DNA of 64,000 nucleotides from contig NZ_JAAKEL010000001.1 of NCBI RefSeq assembly GCF_011039205.1, positions 803,787-867,786 of the forward strand, written 5' to 3'. Of the stretch, positions 25,648 through 34,899 are shown one piece after another. How positions within the stretch are numbered: the first letter of the stretch is position 1; each line of letters starts with the position of its first letter. A program made the position numbers and the translations under genes. The notes below the pieces were generated by a model, which saw only the letters and a program-made list of their open reading frames with translations, was not told the origin of the DNA and ran no database searches. Origin of the DNA: Dysgonomonas sp. ZJ279 (GTDB lineage: Bacteria; Bacteroidota; Bacteroidia; Bacteroidales; Dysgonomonadaceae).

Positions 25648-27363
25648 TTATTTGTCTGTTTCTGTCGGAACAGACAAAGTTTCTTTATACAGTTTAGGAT
25701 CGTTTAATACCTCCAGTGCTTTAGCTAAAGTTTTATCTCTCTGCAAAGTAAACATATATTCGCCTCTTTCGTGAAAATAACGTTTTACAACCTCTGTATT
25801 TATCTGTTGCATAATCTCTTCTTTGAATGTATCCAAGTCACGGTTAAGGTTAGGTACTAATTTCGCTTCCAGAGCCTTATATTCTTCATCGGCTGATTTC
25901 ATATATCCTTCAAATTCCATAACTTCTTTAAGCGAGGCCATCGATTTTTCGCTCATACGGTCATATTGGAAATCCTTCGATTTAACGAATTCTTTAAAAT
26001 TCTCATAATCTTCGTCCGTAATATTGAAAGTTTTAGGAGACTCTATCGATTTATGTTTTAAAGCCCAGTTTGTAACCCAGTCGAATACAATAAATTGATT
26101 AGAAAGGTAGTAAGTGATGGTAGGTACTTTGTCCTCTTTCAGTTCGATATCGGGAGAAACACCACCACCATCTCTCACAGGGCGTCCTACTTCCGTATAG
26201 AATACAGTGGTTAAGCTGTCAGGAATGCGTCCGGCACTGCCATCAGGGTTGCGATGCGAATAATCAATTGCTTGCACGCATCGACCGCTTGGTATGTAGT
26301 ATTTAGATGTAGTAACCTTCAAGCTACCGCCATAAGGCATTTCGCGAGGCGATTGAACTAACCCTTTTCCAAATGTACGTTCTCCTACCAGTATTGCTCT
26401 ATCCATATCTTGGAATGCTCCGGCTACGATTTCAGCTGCTGATGCAGAACCTTTATCTACAAGAACTACTAATGGTATTTCATTATCTATCGGCTCTAAT
26501 GTAGTACGGTATGTTCTATCCCCTTGTTTTAGTCTTCCTTTGGTAGATAAAACTACTTTTCCTTTTGGCACAAACATATTCACTATCTGTACAGCTTCTT
26601 CCATTATACCGCCGGGATTTTGACGAAGGTCTAATACGAGTGATGTTACACCTTGCTTTTTTAGATCTAGAAACGCTTTTTTTACTTCTGCTGCGCTCTT
26701 GTCTGTGAATCCATTCAGATTGATATACCCTGTTTTAGGGCTCACTAGACCGTGATAAGGGACAACATCTACAATTATTTTTTCACGAGTCAGTTTCACT
26801 TCTACAGGCTTTTTTTCACCCGGGCGTTCTACTTTTATAGTTATAATTGTTCCCGGCAGTCCTTTCAGATTAGAACTAACAAAGTTGCTAAGTGTGCGTG
26901 CATAAGCTTCTCCTTCTTTTTTCTCACACTTAGTCATGTCTTTTCCATCTATTTCGAGGATGTAATCACCGGCTTTTAGTCCGGCTTTTGCTGCGGGTTT
27001 GCCTTCAAATGGTTCTGTGATAGATATTTTTCCGTCTTTGTATATAATTCCGGCTCCAATTCCTGCATATTCGCCGGTGGTCATGAAAGTAAAATCTTTC
27101 ATATTATTTTCATCGAAATACTCGGTATACGGGTCTAAGCTTCCGAGCATATTGTCGATTCCGGTTCTCACAGTCTTGGTTATATCTAAACTATCTACAT
27201 AGAATAGATCTAGCTCACGAAGTATCGAGTTGTAAATATCTATGTTTTTATTTATATCGAAGTAACGTTGTTGATCTTGGTTTTGAGGTTGTGTATTTTG
27301 AGCATTTATTGCTGATGTGCCAATTATAGAGAGGACAAATAGAACGATTAATTTATTTTTCAT
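25648..27363 (-). CDS. S41-family carboxy-terminal processing protease (CtpA-like)
   Basis: An exported serine protease that processes or degrades periplasmic proteins. The signal peptide is MKNKLIVLFVLSIIGTSAINAQ. A PDZ domain spans about residues 85-175 (GAGIIYKDGKISITEPFEGKPAAKAGLKAGDYI, given as the carboxylate-binding region). The peptidase domain has the GFTDKSAAEV and DLRQNPGG segments, the nucleophile Ser in KGSASAAEIVAGA and the catalytic Lys in RTFGKGLVQ. A 150-residue C-terminal helical extension ends the 571-residue product. No partner is encoded adjacent. Confidence 0.93.
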   Translation of the reverse strand: MKNKLIVLFVLSIIGTSAINAQNTQPQNQDQQRYFDINKNIDIYNSILRELDLFYVDSLDITKTVRTGIDNMLGSLDPYTEYFDENNMKDFTFMTTGEYAGIGAGIIYKDGKISITEPFEGKPAAKAGLKAGDYILEIDGKDMTKCEKKEGEAYARTLSNFVSSNLKGLPGTIITIKVERPGEKKPVEVKLTREKIIVDVVPYHGLVSPKTGYINLNGFTDKSAAEVKKAFLDLKKQGVTSLVLDLRQNPGGIMEEAVQIVNMFVPKGKVVLSTKGRLKQGDRTYRTTLEPIDNEIPLVVLVDKGSASAAEIVAGAFQDMDRAILVGERTFGKGLVQSPREMPYGGSLKVTTSKYYIPSGRCVQAIDYSHRNPDGSAGRIPDSLTTVFYTEVGRPVRDGGGVSPDIELKEDKVPTITYYLSNQFIVFDWVTNWALKHKSIESPKTFNITDEDYENFKEFVKSKDFQYDRMSEKSMASLKEVMEFEGYMKSADEEYKALEAKLVPNLNRDLDTFKEEIMQQINTEVVKRYFHERGEYMFTLQRDKTLAKALEVLNDPKLYKETLSVPTETDK

Positions 27364-27560
27364 TGACTCTAAATTATATATTATTTTTTTGTTTCAAATT
27401 TTAACAACAAAGGAAATACTTTTTTATGTATCTCGAAATTTAACAGACCGATAAGTCTAATAAAAAAAGTGAAAATATGAAGAAACCACCTAAAAAATTG
27501 TCTATGAATCATTTTAGAACCTAAAGTCGGCCAATTTCCTATATTTTCGGGGCTATTTAT

Positions 27561-28889
27561 TTATACAGTCGGTAAACTCATACCTGTTATTTTGCGATAC
27601 AGATCGAGAGCATATACATCTGTCATTCCCGAAACAAAATCGAGTATAGCAAGAATACGATCGTAAAGGCTTGATGCATGTATATCGTACTGTTCAGGAA
27701 CTCTGCTAAGAATGAGTTCTGAATATTTTGCTTCGGGCGATTGTATAGCATTGATGAATGTATCGAGAAGAAAACCTATAATGCGATGTCCTGCCAATTC
27801 TATATCTACTACATCTTTTGTCTTATATATTCTTTTTACACTCACATCTGTGCATACTTTATAAGCCTGATTGGGTAATGATGATATTCTCTTGATGAGT
27901 GCACCCTCAAAAGTACCATCTAATATAGTTTCTTCGTTTTCGAGAAATACTTGGGTACATTCGTCTACTAATAAACCTATTACGCTAGATCGCAAATAGG
28001 CGATCTGTTCGTTGGTGTCATTTACTAATAGCATTGTTTTTTGCATCTTTGCTTGTCTTTCTTCCGAGAAATACTGTAAGAAAAGATTGATTGTTTCTTC
28101 TCTCGAAAGTATTCCAAGTTTATGCGCATCCTCAATATCCATTATTTTGTAACAAATATCGTCTGCTGCTTCCACGAGATAGACTAGGGGATGACGAGCA
28201 AATTTAAGTGGGTTTTCCTGTATGCAAATCATACCAAGTTCTTCCGCTATTTTTTTGAAATCCTCTTCTTCTGATTGGAAAAATCCGAATTTACCTTTTC
28301 CATTAGCAGCAACAGCAGAATAAGGATATTTCGCTATAGATGCCAGCGTGGAGTAGGTCATAACGAAGCCTCCACGACGACGACCATTAAATTGGTGGAT
28401 TAGTAAGCGGATTGAATTGGCATTTCCTTCAAAGTTGGTCAGGTCTTCCCATCTTCCTCCTCCGTCTCTTACTTTCGCTTCAAGCGATTGTCCGTTACCT
28501 TCTTTAAAATAGCTGGTAATAGCTGTCTCGCCCGAATGACCGAAAGGGGGGTTTCCTAAGTCGTGGGCTAAACAAGCAGCAGCGACAATCGAGCTTATTT
28601 CCTCAAAATCGGTAGTTGCATTTGGATACCTTTTTCTCAATTCTTTTCCTACAATTACTCCAAGCGAGCGTCCCACACACGAAACCTCTATGCTATGTGT
28701 TAGTCTGTTATGTACAAATACGCTACCGGGAAGAGGGAAAACTTGTGTCTTATTTTGTAATCGGCGAAAGGGCGATGAGAAAATCAGCCTATCATAATCC
28801 CGTTGGAAGTCAGTTCGGTCATGCCGTCTCTCATCATGAAACTCTTCCATGCCGAATCGTTTAGAAGAGAGGAGTTGTTGCCAATTCAT
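27561..28889 (-). CDS. dgt: Deoxyguanosinetriphosphate triphosphohydrolase
   Basis: Hydrolyses dGTP to deoxyguanosine and tripolyphosphate; relatives act on several dNTPs and can limit phage replication. The HD-domain metal ligands are visible: His in HNRLTHSIEV, the His-Asp pair in ACLAHDLGNPPFGHSGE, and Asp in LVEAADDICYKIMDIEDA. The N-terminal RTDFQRDYDRLIFSSPFRRLQNKTQVF is the usual substrate-loop region. At 442 residues it belongs to the shorter, non-E. coli class. A TAnnTTTG box lies 23 bases upstream. The 197-base gap downstream (27364-27560) holds no feature that I can identify. Confidence 0.93.
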   Translation of the reverse strand: MNWQQLLSSKRFGMEEFHDERRHDRTDFQRDYDRLIFSSPFRRLQNKTQVFPLPGSVFVHNRLTHSIEVSCVGRSLGVIVGKELRKRYPNATTDFEEISSIVAAACLAHDLGNPPFGHSGETAITSYFKEGNGQSLEAKVRDGGGRWEDLTNFEGNANSIRLLIHQFNGRRRGGFVMTYSTLASIAKYPYSAVAANGKGKFGFFQSEEEDFKKIAEELGMICIQENPLKFARHPLVYLVEAADDICYKIMDIEDAHKLGILSREETINLFLQYFSEERQAKMQKTMLLVNDTNEQIAYLRSSVIGLLVDECTQVFLENEETILDGTFEGALIKRISSLPNQAYKVCTDVSVKRIYKTKDVVDIELAGHRIIGFLLDTFINAIQSPEAKYSELILSRVPEQYDIHASSLYDRILAILDFVSGMTDVYALDLYRKITGMSLPTV

Positions 28890-28911
28890 TATTATATTTT
28901 TTTATTTAAAC

Positions 28912-28919
28912 CAAAGATA
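28912..28919 (-). promoter_or_regulatory. -7 element of dgt
   Basis: The minus strand reads TATCTTTG, 22 bases upstream of the ATG at 28889. Confidence 0.5.
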
Positions 28920-29043
28920 TTAAAATAATACGCTATAGCTGTAATTTTTTTGTAAATATCAAATTGAAATAACTACTTTTAATCTGTTAAGTAAAATAAC
29001 CTATTTAATGTCATGTTTTAAAACTATAACTATCAATCATTGT

Positions 29044-29051
29044 TATATTTG
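29044..29051 (+). promoter_or_regulatory. -7 element of the aldose-epimerase-like gene
   Basis: TATATTTG matches TAnnTTTG, giving a leader of about 55 bases. That leader includes a small palindrome (AGGTCTGTGACCT, from 29066). Confidence 0.4.
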
Positions 29052-29111
29052 GATGGCTAATCAATAGGTCTGTGACCTCAGAATATTCATACGGAAGAAT
29101 AAATTGGTAAT

Positions 29112-29987
29112 ATGAAAACACTTGAAAATGATCATTTAACAGTAAAAGTAAAACCGGAAGGAGCAGAGTTAACGAGTATAAGAAACAATAAGACAGGCGT
29201 TGAGTATCTCTGGCATGCAGACCCTACATTTTGGAAACGCCATTCTCCTGTTCTTTTTCCTATCGTAGGTAGTTTATGGAATAATGAATTGAGAAATGAT
29301 GGTAATACTTTTAATATGTCTCAGCATGGATTTGCCCGTGATGAGTATTTTGAGTTATTATCGGCTACTTCTACTGAAGTCTTTTATCAACTAGTAAGCC
29401 ATAGGGAAACATTGGCAAAATATCCATTTCCATTTCAATTGGAAATAGGTTATCGATTAAAGGATAATCGTATCGAAGTGATTTGGAAAGTAAAGAATAT
29501 AGGCGATTCAACGATGTATTTTCAGATAGGTGCTCATCCGGCATTTAATTATCCCGATTTTGATGGCTCAACGGATGAAAGGGGATATTTTTCTTTTGAT
29601 AAATCAGAGGGGTTAGAGTATAGCCTGTTAGGCGAAAAGGGCTGTGCGCTACCAGCCAAATATAATCTTGATACACAAGATGGCTTGCTACCTATTAATG
29701 TCCATACTTTCGATATTGATACATTGATTTTTGAAGATAGTCAATTGACTCGTGTATCTCTTTTGGATAATAGTAAAAATCCTTATATAACTCTGCATTT
29801 TAATGCCCCTGTTCTCGGACTGTGGTCACCTCCCCGCAAAAATGCTCCGTTTATATGTATCGAACCGTGGTATGGACGCTGCGATAGGGTGGGATATAGC
29901 GGAGAGTTTAAAGATAAAGACTGGATGAATTCACTTGCAGCCGGAGAAGTATTTAAGAGTTCTTATATAATTGAAATAGAGGTTTAG
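29112..29987 (+). CDS. Aldose 1-epimerase family protein (LacX/YeaD-like)
   Basis: A galactose-mutarotase-like beta sandwich, 291 residues. Family motifs include VKPEGAELTSIRNNKTGVEYLWHADPTFW at the start, RHSPVLFPIVGSL, the catalytic His candidates in SQHGFARDEYF and IGAHPAFNYPD, and the Glu in ICIEPWYGRCDR. Members interconvert anomers of hexoses or hexose-6-phosphates; the exact sugar is not readable. No signal peptide, so it is cytoplasmic. It is separated by 104 bases and a likely promoter from the downstream MFS gene. Confidence 0.87.
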   Translation: MKTLENDHLTVKVKPEGAELTSIRNNKTGVEYLWHADPTFWKRHSPVLFPIVGSLWNNELRNDGNTFNMSQHGFARDEYFELLSATSTEVFYQLVSHRETLAKYPFPFQLEIGYRLKDNRIEVIWKVKNIGDSTMYFQIGAHPAFNYPDFDGSTDERGYFSFDKSEGLEYSLLGEKGCALPAKYNLDTQDGLLPINVHTFDIDTLIFEDSQLTRVSLLDNSKNPYITLHFNAPVLGLWSPPRKNAPFICIEPWYGRCDRVGYSGEFKDKDWMNSLAAGEVFKSSYIIEIEV

Positions 29988-30060
29988 TGTTTTAACCCTT
30001 ATAGTTATTTCTTATGACTTATTGATGCTGTATCTTTCTGTTTCATTCTAAAAATGTTTC

Positions 30061-30068
30061 TACCTTTG
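30061..30068 (+). promoter_or_regulatory. -7 element of the MFS transporter gene
   Basis: TACCTTTG matches TAnnTTTG, 23 bases before the ATG at 30092. The same octamer precedes the TonB receptor gene at 40762. Confidence 0.5.
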
Positions 30069-30091
30069 CACCCGATTATTAACATTTGTAA

Positions 30092-31495
30092 ATGAAGTTA
30101 GATAGATCTATAACAGTGTCGCTTATTGTAGCTATTGCATTCTTTATGCAAGGCCTTGATACGACTGCTGTTAATACGGCTATTCCCGCTATGGCGCGAT
30201 CGTTTGGAACAGATGTCGTTCACCTTAGTTCGGGAGTGACATCTTATCTTATCGCTTTAGCTATTTTCATCCCGGTCAGCGGATGGATTGCCGATCGCTT
30301 TGGTACCCGTAGGGTGTTTTGTACTGCAATAGTCTTATTTATTATAGCTTCTATACTGTGTGGCAGTTCTCAAAATTTAACTCAGTTTGTTATATTTCGC
30401 ATAATGCAGGGTATGGCAGGAGCGATGATGACTCCTGTCGGGCGTTTGGCTGTATTGAAAGCTACGCCGAAAGAGAATCTGGTTGTGGCTATGGCTTATA
30501 TCACATGGCCTGCATTAGTCGCACCGATATTAGGTCCATTAGTTGGAGGTTATCTTACTACTTACTGGACATGGCATTGGATATTTTTTCTGAATATACC
30601 ATTTGGGATTATTTGTGTGGCTTTGGCATGGCATTTTATACCAAAAGAGGAAGCAACCGAAGAACCTAAAAAACGCTTTGATGTAGTTGGATTTGTATTA
30701 AGTGGCTTAGCTCTTGCAGGATTTATGTATGGGGTAGAATTGTTGAGTAGACCCGAAGTACCCTATTATGTTTCAATGGCTATCATTGTGATGGGGGTTC
30801 TTCTGTTGGTTTTCAATGTGAGGTATTCAAAGCATATTTCTAATCCGTTGATTGACTATACCGTTGTGAAGATTCCAACATATCGGGTTACCATATTTAC
30901 AGGTTCGCTTTCGCGTATGGTTATAGGAGTCGCCCCATTTCTTGTTCCGCTGATGTTTCAGGAAGCATTTGGATTAAGTCCTTTCGAATCGGGGCTTCTA
31001 TTCCTCTCTACAATGGCGGGTAATTTAGTTATGAAACCGATTACTGTATGGGTGATGCACCGTTTCAGCTTCAGGACTGTCTTAATTATCAATGGTTTTA
31101 TGATTGTTGTATTTACGTTGCTGACAGCTATTCTCTTACCTACTACACCCAAGGTGCTTATTGTAGCTGTTATGTTCTTATCGGGAATGTTTCGTTCTAT
31201 GCAGTTCAGTAGTATTACCACCCTTGCTTTTGTAGATATACCACAAGAGCGTATGACAACAGCAAATACACTTTATAGTACCGTTCAGCAAATGTCGACA
31301 GGTATGGGTATTGCTATGGGAGCCGTGTTCTTGCGTTTCTCGAATATGATAAATGGAGGTACAAACGGATATAGTGTTGCCGATTTCCGTTTATCATTTA
31401 TCTTTGTAGCCATCCTCGGATTTATATCCTTATTTGGATATACTAAACTTGCGCCCGATGCCGGAGATGTAGTAAGGGTAAAGAAAAAACATTAA
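30092..31495 (+). CDS. MFS transporter, DHA2/EmrB-like
   Basis: An inner-membrane proton-coupled exporter of the DHA2 group, 467 residues, with 12-14 predicted hydrophobic helices. The N-terminal D-T-T-A-V-N-T-A-I-P motif (GLDTTAVNTAIPAMARSFG) is the family signature, together with motif A in GWIADRFGTRRVF and motif C in ITWPALVAPILGPLVGGYL. EmrB/QacA-type pumps export lipophilic drugs and dyes; no substrate can be assigned. The FAD-protein gene follows 7 bases after the stop, so the two are likely cotranscribed. Confidence 0.87.
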   Translation: MKLDRSITVSLIVAIAFFMQGLDTTAVNTAIPAMARSFGTDVVHLSSGVTSYLIALAIFIPVSGWIADRFGTRRVFCTAIVLFIIASILCGSSQNLTQFVIFRIMQGMAGAMMTPVGRLAVLKATPKENLVVAMAYITWPALVAPILGPLVGGYLTTYWTWHWIFFLNIPFGIICVALAWHFIPKEEATEEPKKRFDVVGFVLSGLALAGFMYGVELLSRPEVPYYVSMAIIVMGVLLLVFNVRYSKHISNPLIDYTVVKIPTYRVTIFTGSLSRMVIGVAPFLVPLMFQEAFGLSPFESGLLFLSTMAGNLVMKPITVWVMHRFSFRTVLIINGFMIVVFTLLTAILLPTTPKVLIVAVMFLSGMFRSMQFSSITTLAFVDIPQERMTTANTLYSTVQQMSTGMGIAMGAVFLRFSNMINGGTNGYSVADFRLSFIFVAILGFISLFGYTKLAPDAGDVVRVKKKH

Positions 31496-31502
31496 ATTAT
31501 TT

Positions 31503-33065
31503 ATGCAAAAAGATATAGATTTACGTATCTCGCCCAAAGAGGCTGCCGATATCGAAATGGTTAAACAAATATTTGCTTCGCAGGCAGATATGCCGCTCCA
31601 AAATATCAGCTCAGTACGTATTCTTCGCCGTTCGATAGATGCCCGTCAGCGCAATATATTTATCAACCTGAAAGTAAGAGGGTATATTGATGAAGTGGAA
31701 AATGATGCTCAATTCGAGAGTACTTATTATCCGAATGTTTCGGAGTGTCCGCAGGCTATTGTTGTTGGTGCAGGTCCGGCAGGTCTATTTGCCGCTTTAC
31801 GGTTGATAGAATTGGGTGTTCGTCCTATTGTTGTCGAAAGAGGAAAAAATGTGCGTGATCGTAAACGTGATACGGCTCTGATGAATCGTGAACATGTCGT
31901 AAACCCCGAATCTAATTATTGCTTTGGCGAAGGTGGAGCGGGAGCGTATTCGGATGGTAAACTCTATACCCGAAGCAAAAAAAGAGGTAATGTAGAAAAA
32001 ATTCTGAATGTTTTCTGTCAGCATGGTGCTCATCCTTCTATCCTTGTAGATGCCCATCCTCATATAGGTACGGATAAATTATCGGGAATTATCGAAAAAA
32101 TGCGTGTGCAGATTATTTCATCTGGAGGAGAAGTTCATTTCCAGACACGAATGAGTAAGCTTATTTTCGAAAATAATGAGATAAAAGGTATTGAAACAAA
32201 TACAGGCAAAACATTCTTAGGGCAAGTAATATTGGCTACAGGGCATTCGGCCCGCGATGTATATTATATGCTCTATGATCAGAAAATAAAGATTGAAGCT
32301 AAAGGTTTGGCAGTTGGTTTTCGTATCGAACACCCTGCACATCTGATAGATCAGATACAATATCATTGTGTGGAAGGACGGGGAGAATATCTTCCTGCTG
32401 CCGAATATAGTTTTGTTGTTCAGGCGGGTGATCGAGGTGTATATTCATTCTGTATGTGCCCTGGAGGAACGGTTGTACCTTCGGCGAGTGGACCAAAACA
32501 AGTGGTTGTGAATGGTATGTCTCCGTCTAATCGTGGTTCCCGTTGGTCTAATTCGGGTGTCGTTGTAGAAATTCATCCCGAAGATTTTCCCGAATATGCT
32601 AAGTACAACGAGCTGGCACTATTAAAATTTCAGGAAGATCTGGAAGAATTGGCATGGGTGCACGGAGGGAAAACTCAGGTTGCTCCGGCTCAACGTATGC
32701 TCGATTTTGTAAATAATAAAATAAGTTCATCTTTACCCGATTCATCGTATGCTCCGGGTATTGTTTCGTCGCCTATGCACGAGTGGATGCCCAAATTTGT
32801 ATCGTCACGATTGCAGGAAGCGTTCAAAAAAGTAGGAAATAATAGTAAAGGTTATTTGACTAACGAAGCCTTACTATTAGCGGTAGAAAGCCGAACTTCG
32901 TCGCCTGTTCGTGTGGTTCGCGATAGGGAAACTATGCAGCATGTCGAAATACAAGGGCTTTATCCATGTGGTGAAGGTGCCGGTTATGCCGGAGGTATAG
33001 TCTCTGCTGCTATGGATGGAGAGCGATGTGCAGAAGCCTTGGCAGCTAAAATGAAAGAAATTTGA
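31503..33065 (+). CDS. FAD-dependent oxidoreductase (COG2509-like)
   Basis: A 520-residue flavoprotein of unknown substrate. Residues 1-70 form a ferredoxin-like N-terminal domain. The FAD Rossmann motif is IVVGAGPAGLFAALRLIELG with VVERG at its second strand. Further family features are the CFGEGGAGAYSDGKLYTR segment, LATGHSARDVYYML, FCMCPGGTVVPSASG and the C-terminal FAD loop YPCGEGAGYAGGIVSAAMDG. No signal peptide. Related proteins are widespread but largely uncharacterised. Being cotranscribed with an exporter could mean a detoxification role, which is inference only. Confidence 0.88.
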   Translation: MQKDIDLRISPKEAADIEMVKQIFASQADMPLQNISSVRILRRSIDARQRNIFINLKVRGYIDEVENDAQFESTYYPNVSECPQAIVVGAGPAGLFAALRLIELGVRPIVVERGKNVRDRKRDTALMNREHVVNPESNYCFGEGGAGAYSDGKLYTRSKKRGNVEKILNVFCQHGAHPSILVDAHPHIGTDKLSGIIEKMRVQIISSGGEVHFQTRMSKLIFENNEIKGIETNTGKTFLGQVILATGHSARDVYYMLYDQKIKIEAKGLAVGFRIEHPAHLIDQIQYHCVEGRGEYLPAAEYSFVVQAGDRGVYSFCMCPGGTVVPSASGPKQVVVNGMSPSNRGSRWSNSGVVVEIHPEDFPEYAKYNELALLKFQEDLEELAWVHGGKTQVAPAQRMLDFVNNKISSSLPDSSYAPGIVSSPMHEWMPKFVSSRLQEAFKKVGNNSKGYLTNEALLLAVESRTSSPVRVVRDRETMQHVEIQGLYPCGEGAGYAGGIVSAAMDGERCAEALAAKMKEI

Positions 33066-33090
33066 TAATATACTTTTGCTTTTGAAGAAT

Positions 33091-33135
33091 AATAAAGAAG
33101 CCCTGCAAATTCATTATTTGCAGGGCTTCTTTATT
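33091..33135. terminator. Strong bidirectional terminator
   Basis: A perfect 20-bp stem (33091-33110 with 33116-33135) with a five-base loop (TCATT) between the convergent FAD-protein and metalloprotease genes. The right arm ends at the stop codon of the latter. Confidence 0.92.
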
Positions 33136-34166
33136 CATTTCATTGTACGTATCGGTAGATCCATAGGACCATCTTGTGAATATGCTTTTGTTCTATCCTT
33201 TTTAGGTCCCGGTATCAGTGGGCTATAGGCCAGCACATGACGAATCCGTTCTTTTTGGTTCTGAGTAAATTGGTTTGATTTTGAAACCTCATAATCCATT
33301 ATATTGTACGAAATAAACTTAGTTCCGCTACAGTTTATTCTTGTTATCAGATTGTTGTAAATATATTCATTTTCAGATAGCCCCTTGCGCCATATATTAT
33401 ATTCGCTGCGATTATACGTAGGAGTATCGGCGCAATAGTCTGTATCTTGGCATAGATTAGTATTTTCGTCATCTCCTTCGGAAAAAGCATGTAGCAGACC
33501 TAGGTAATGCCCTAATTCATGCGCTAGAGTAACTGTGATATCTGTTGGTCGATAAATTCTATCGTCACTCTGATCATATAGGTATGAATTGTTGATTGAT
33601 ACACAATAAGGAAAATTGAGATTGGAATGATTGAGGATGCGATCTGTCTGATTAAGTCCTTCTAAAGAATTAGATGTAAGAGTAAAGGGTAGGTGAGAAA
33701 TGCCTAATGCATTTTCGTCAGTGAATGTATATAGCATTATATTAATATATTGGTCTACATTCCAGAGCAATTTAGCATTTGTCGCGCTTTCAGTTTCCAT
33801 AAATTTCTCGCAATCCATTACCGGTGTTTGCCATAGAATGCGTTCAACTCCCGGTTCTGATAAGGTATTACCCTTGGGATCTACAGTTGCCATCACAAAT
33901 TCGATATTGATATCTGTGCCATTTGCATTTAGTTTACTTTGATAAAGCTTATTGCAAGCAGCTACGATCTGACTTAAACGACCTTTATCTACATATTGAT
34001 AGGGATCATTCTGATTCTGGTATAGTACATGGAAAATTATAGGTATCTCGTAATGATAATTATCTGTGACAACAATTTGTGGCTGATCTTTTTCTTCGTC
34101 AGAATCTTTACAGCTGATAGATAGGAATAAAATAGAGAGCAGAAGTATTAATTTTATCTTCATCAT
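33135..34166 (-). CDS. M43-type zinc metalloprotease lipoprotein (BF0631-like)
   Basis: A surface or periplasmic zinc protease of the metzincin type, 343 residues. The signal peptide ends in a lipobox (LFLSISC, Cys19), making it a lipoprotein. The zinc site HELGHYLGLLHAF has the extended HExxHxxGxxH motif, and the Met-turn is probably SYNIMDYEVS. Cysteine-bearing segments (NLCQDTDYCADTP, NCSGTKF) could form disulfides. It resembles Bacteroides 'zinc-dependent metalloproteinase lipoprotein' proteins and pappalysin-like M43 enzymes. Substrates are unknown. It ends at the shared terminator and starts about 100 bases from the sugar acetyltransferase gene, whose transcript may run into it. Confidence 0.87.
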   Translation of the reverse strand: MMKIKLILLLSILFLSISCKDSDEEKDQPQIVVTDNYHYEIPIIFHVLYQNQNDPYQYVDKGRLSQIVAACNKLYQSKLNANGTDINIEFVMATVDPKGNTLSEPGVERILWQTPVMDCEKFMETESATNAKLLWNVDQYINIMLYTFTDENALGISHLPFTLTSNSLEGLNQTDRILNHSNLNFPYCVSINNSYLYDQSDDRIYRPTDITVTLAHELGHYLGLLHAFSEGDDENTNLCQDTDYCADTPTYNRSEYNIWRKGLSENEYIYNNLITRINCSGTKFISYNIMDYEVSKSNQFTQNQKERIRHVLAYSPLIPGPKKDRTKAYSQDGPMDLPIRTMK

Positions 34167-34266
34167 AATATTTTTTGAAATAGAATTCCAAAAGTAGTGT
34201 TTTGATTTTGATATATAATTATCTCGACATGTATTGTTAAATTATATCAGTTATATAGTAGTAGGC

Positions 34267-34824
34267 TTAATCTAGTTCTTTGATTACTTTCGCCGGATTA
34301 CCACCTACTAATACATTATCGGGTATATCTTTTATTACAACGGCACCCGATGCTATAACTACATTATTTCCGATAGTTACGCCCGGATTTATAATTGCAC
34401 CTCCGCCTATCCAAACGTTATCGCCAATTGTTATAGGTTCACCATACTCTAAGCCCGTAAGACGCATTTTTGCATCTGTCGGACGTGTAGCTGTATAGAT
34501 ATGTACGCTAGGAGCAAGCAGACAATTATCCCCAATCTCTATTCGACATACATCGAGCATTACACAGTCGAAATTGGCATAAAAGTTTTCTCCTACATGT
34601 ATATTATACCCATAGTCACATTTGAAAGTTGGTTCGACAGTAATAGATTTTCCTTTCTTTCCAAATAACCTGTTGAGAATATCCGTTCGTAGATTATCAT
34701 CTTGTGGTATGGAATGATTGTATGTATGGAGTAATTCTTTTGTCTGAATTCTTTCCTGAGCTAATTCTGTATCACCGGCAAAATATAATTCGCCGGCTAA
34801 CATTTTTTCTTTTTCAGTTTTCAT
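34267..34824 (-). CDS. Sugar O-acetyltransferase (maltose/galactoside type)
   Basis: A cytoplasmic trimeric left-handed beta-helix acetyltransferase, 185 residues, related to Maa and LacA. The N-terminal [21 protein letters not shown] is the typical cap. Hexapeptide repeats begin around residue 60 and include [24 protein letters not shown], then [31 protein letters not shown] (in pieces). The catalytic His is probably in [12 protein letters not shown]. It acetylates sugars with acetyl-CoA, possibly for detoxification. It probably has its own promoter, but no TAnnTTTG box was identified within 50 bases. Confidence 0.9.
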   Translation of the reverse strand: MKTEKEKMLAGELYFAGDTELAQERIQTKELLHTYNHSIPQDDNLRTDILNRLFGKKGKSITVEPTFKCDYGYNIHVGENFYANFDCVMLDVCRIEIGDNCLLAPSVHIYTATRPTDAKMRLTGLEYGEPITIGDNVWIGGGAIINPGVTIGNNVVIASGAVVIKDIPDNVLVGGNPAKVIKELD

Positions 34825-34899
34825 ATTGTCTCTTTCTACTGATTAATAATCAAATATATGAAAAAGACTTTTAAATCATTCTATTTTTAGTGTAAGGAA

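Noticed and set aside
29066..29078. Short palindrome AGGTCTGTGACCT in the leader of the epimerase-like gene
   Set aside because: Too short and without a partner site or known regulator to support an operator call.
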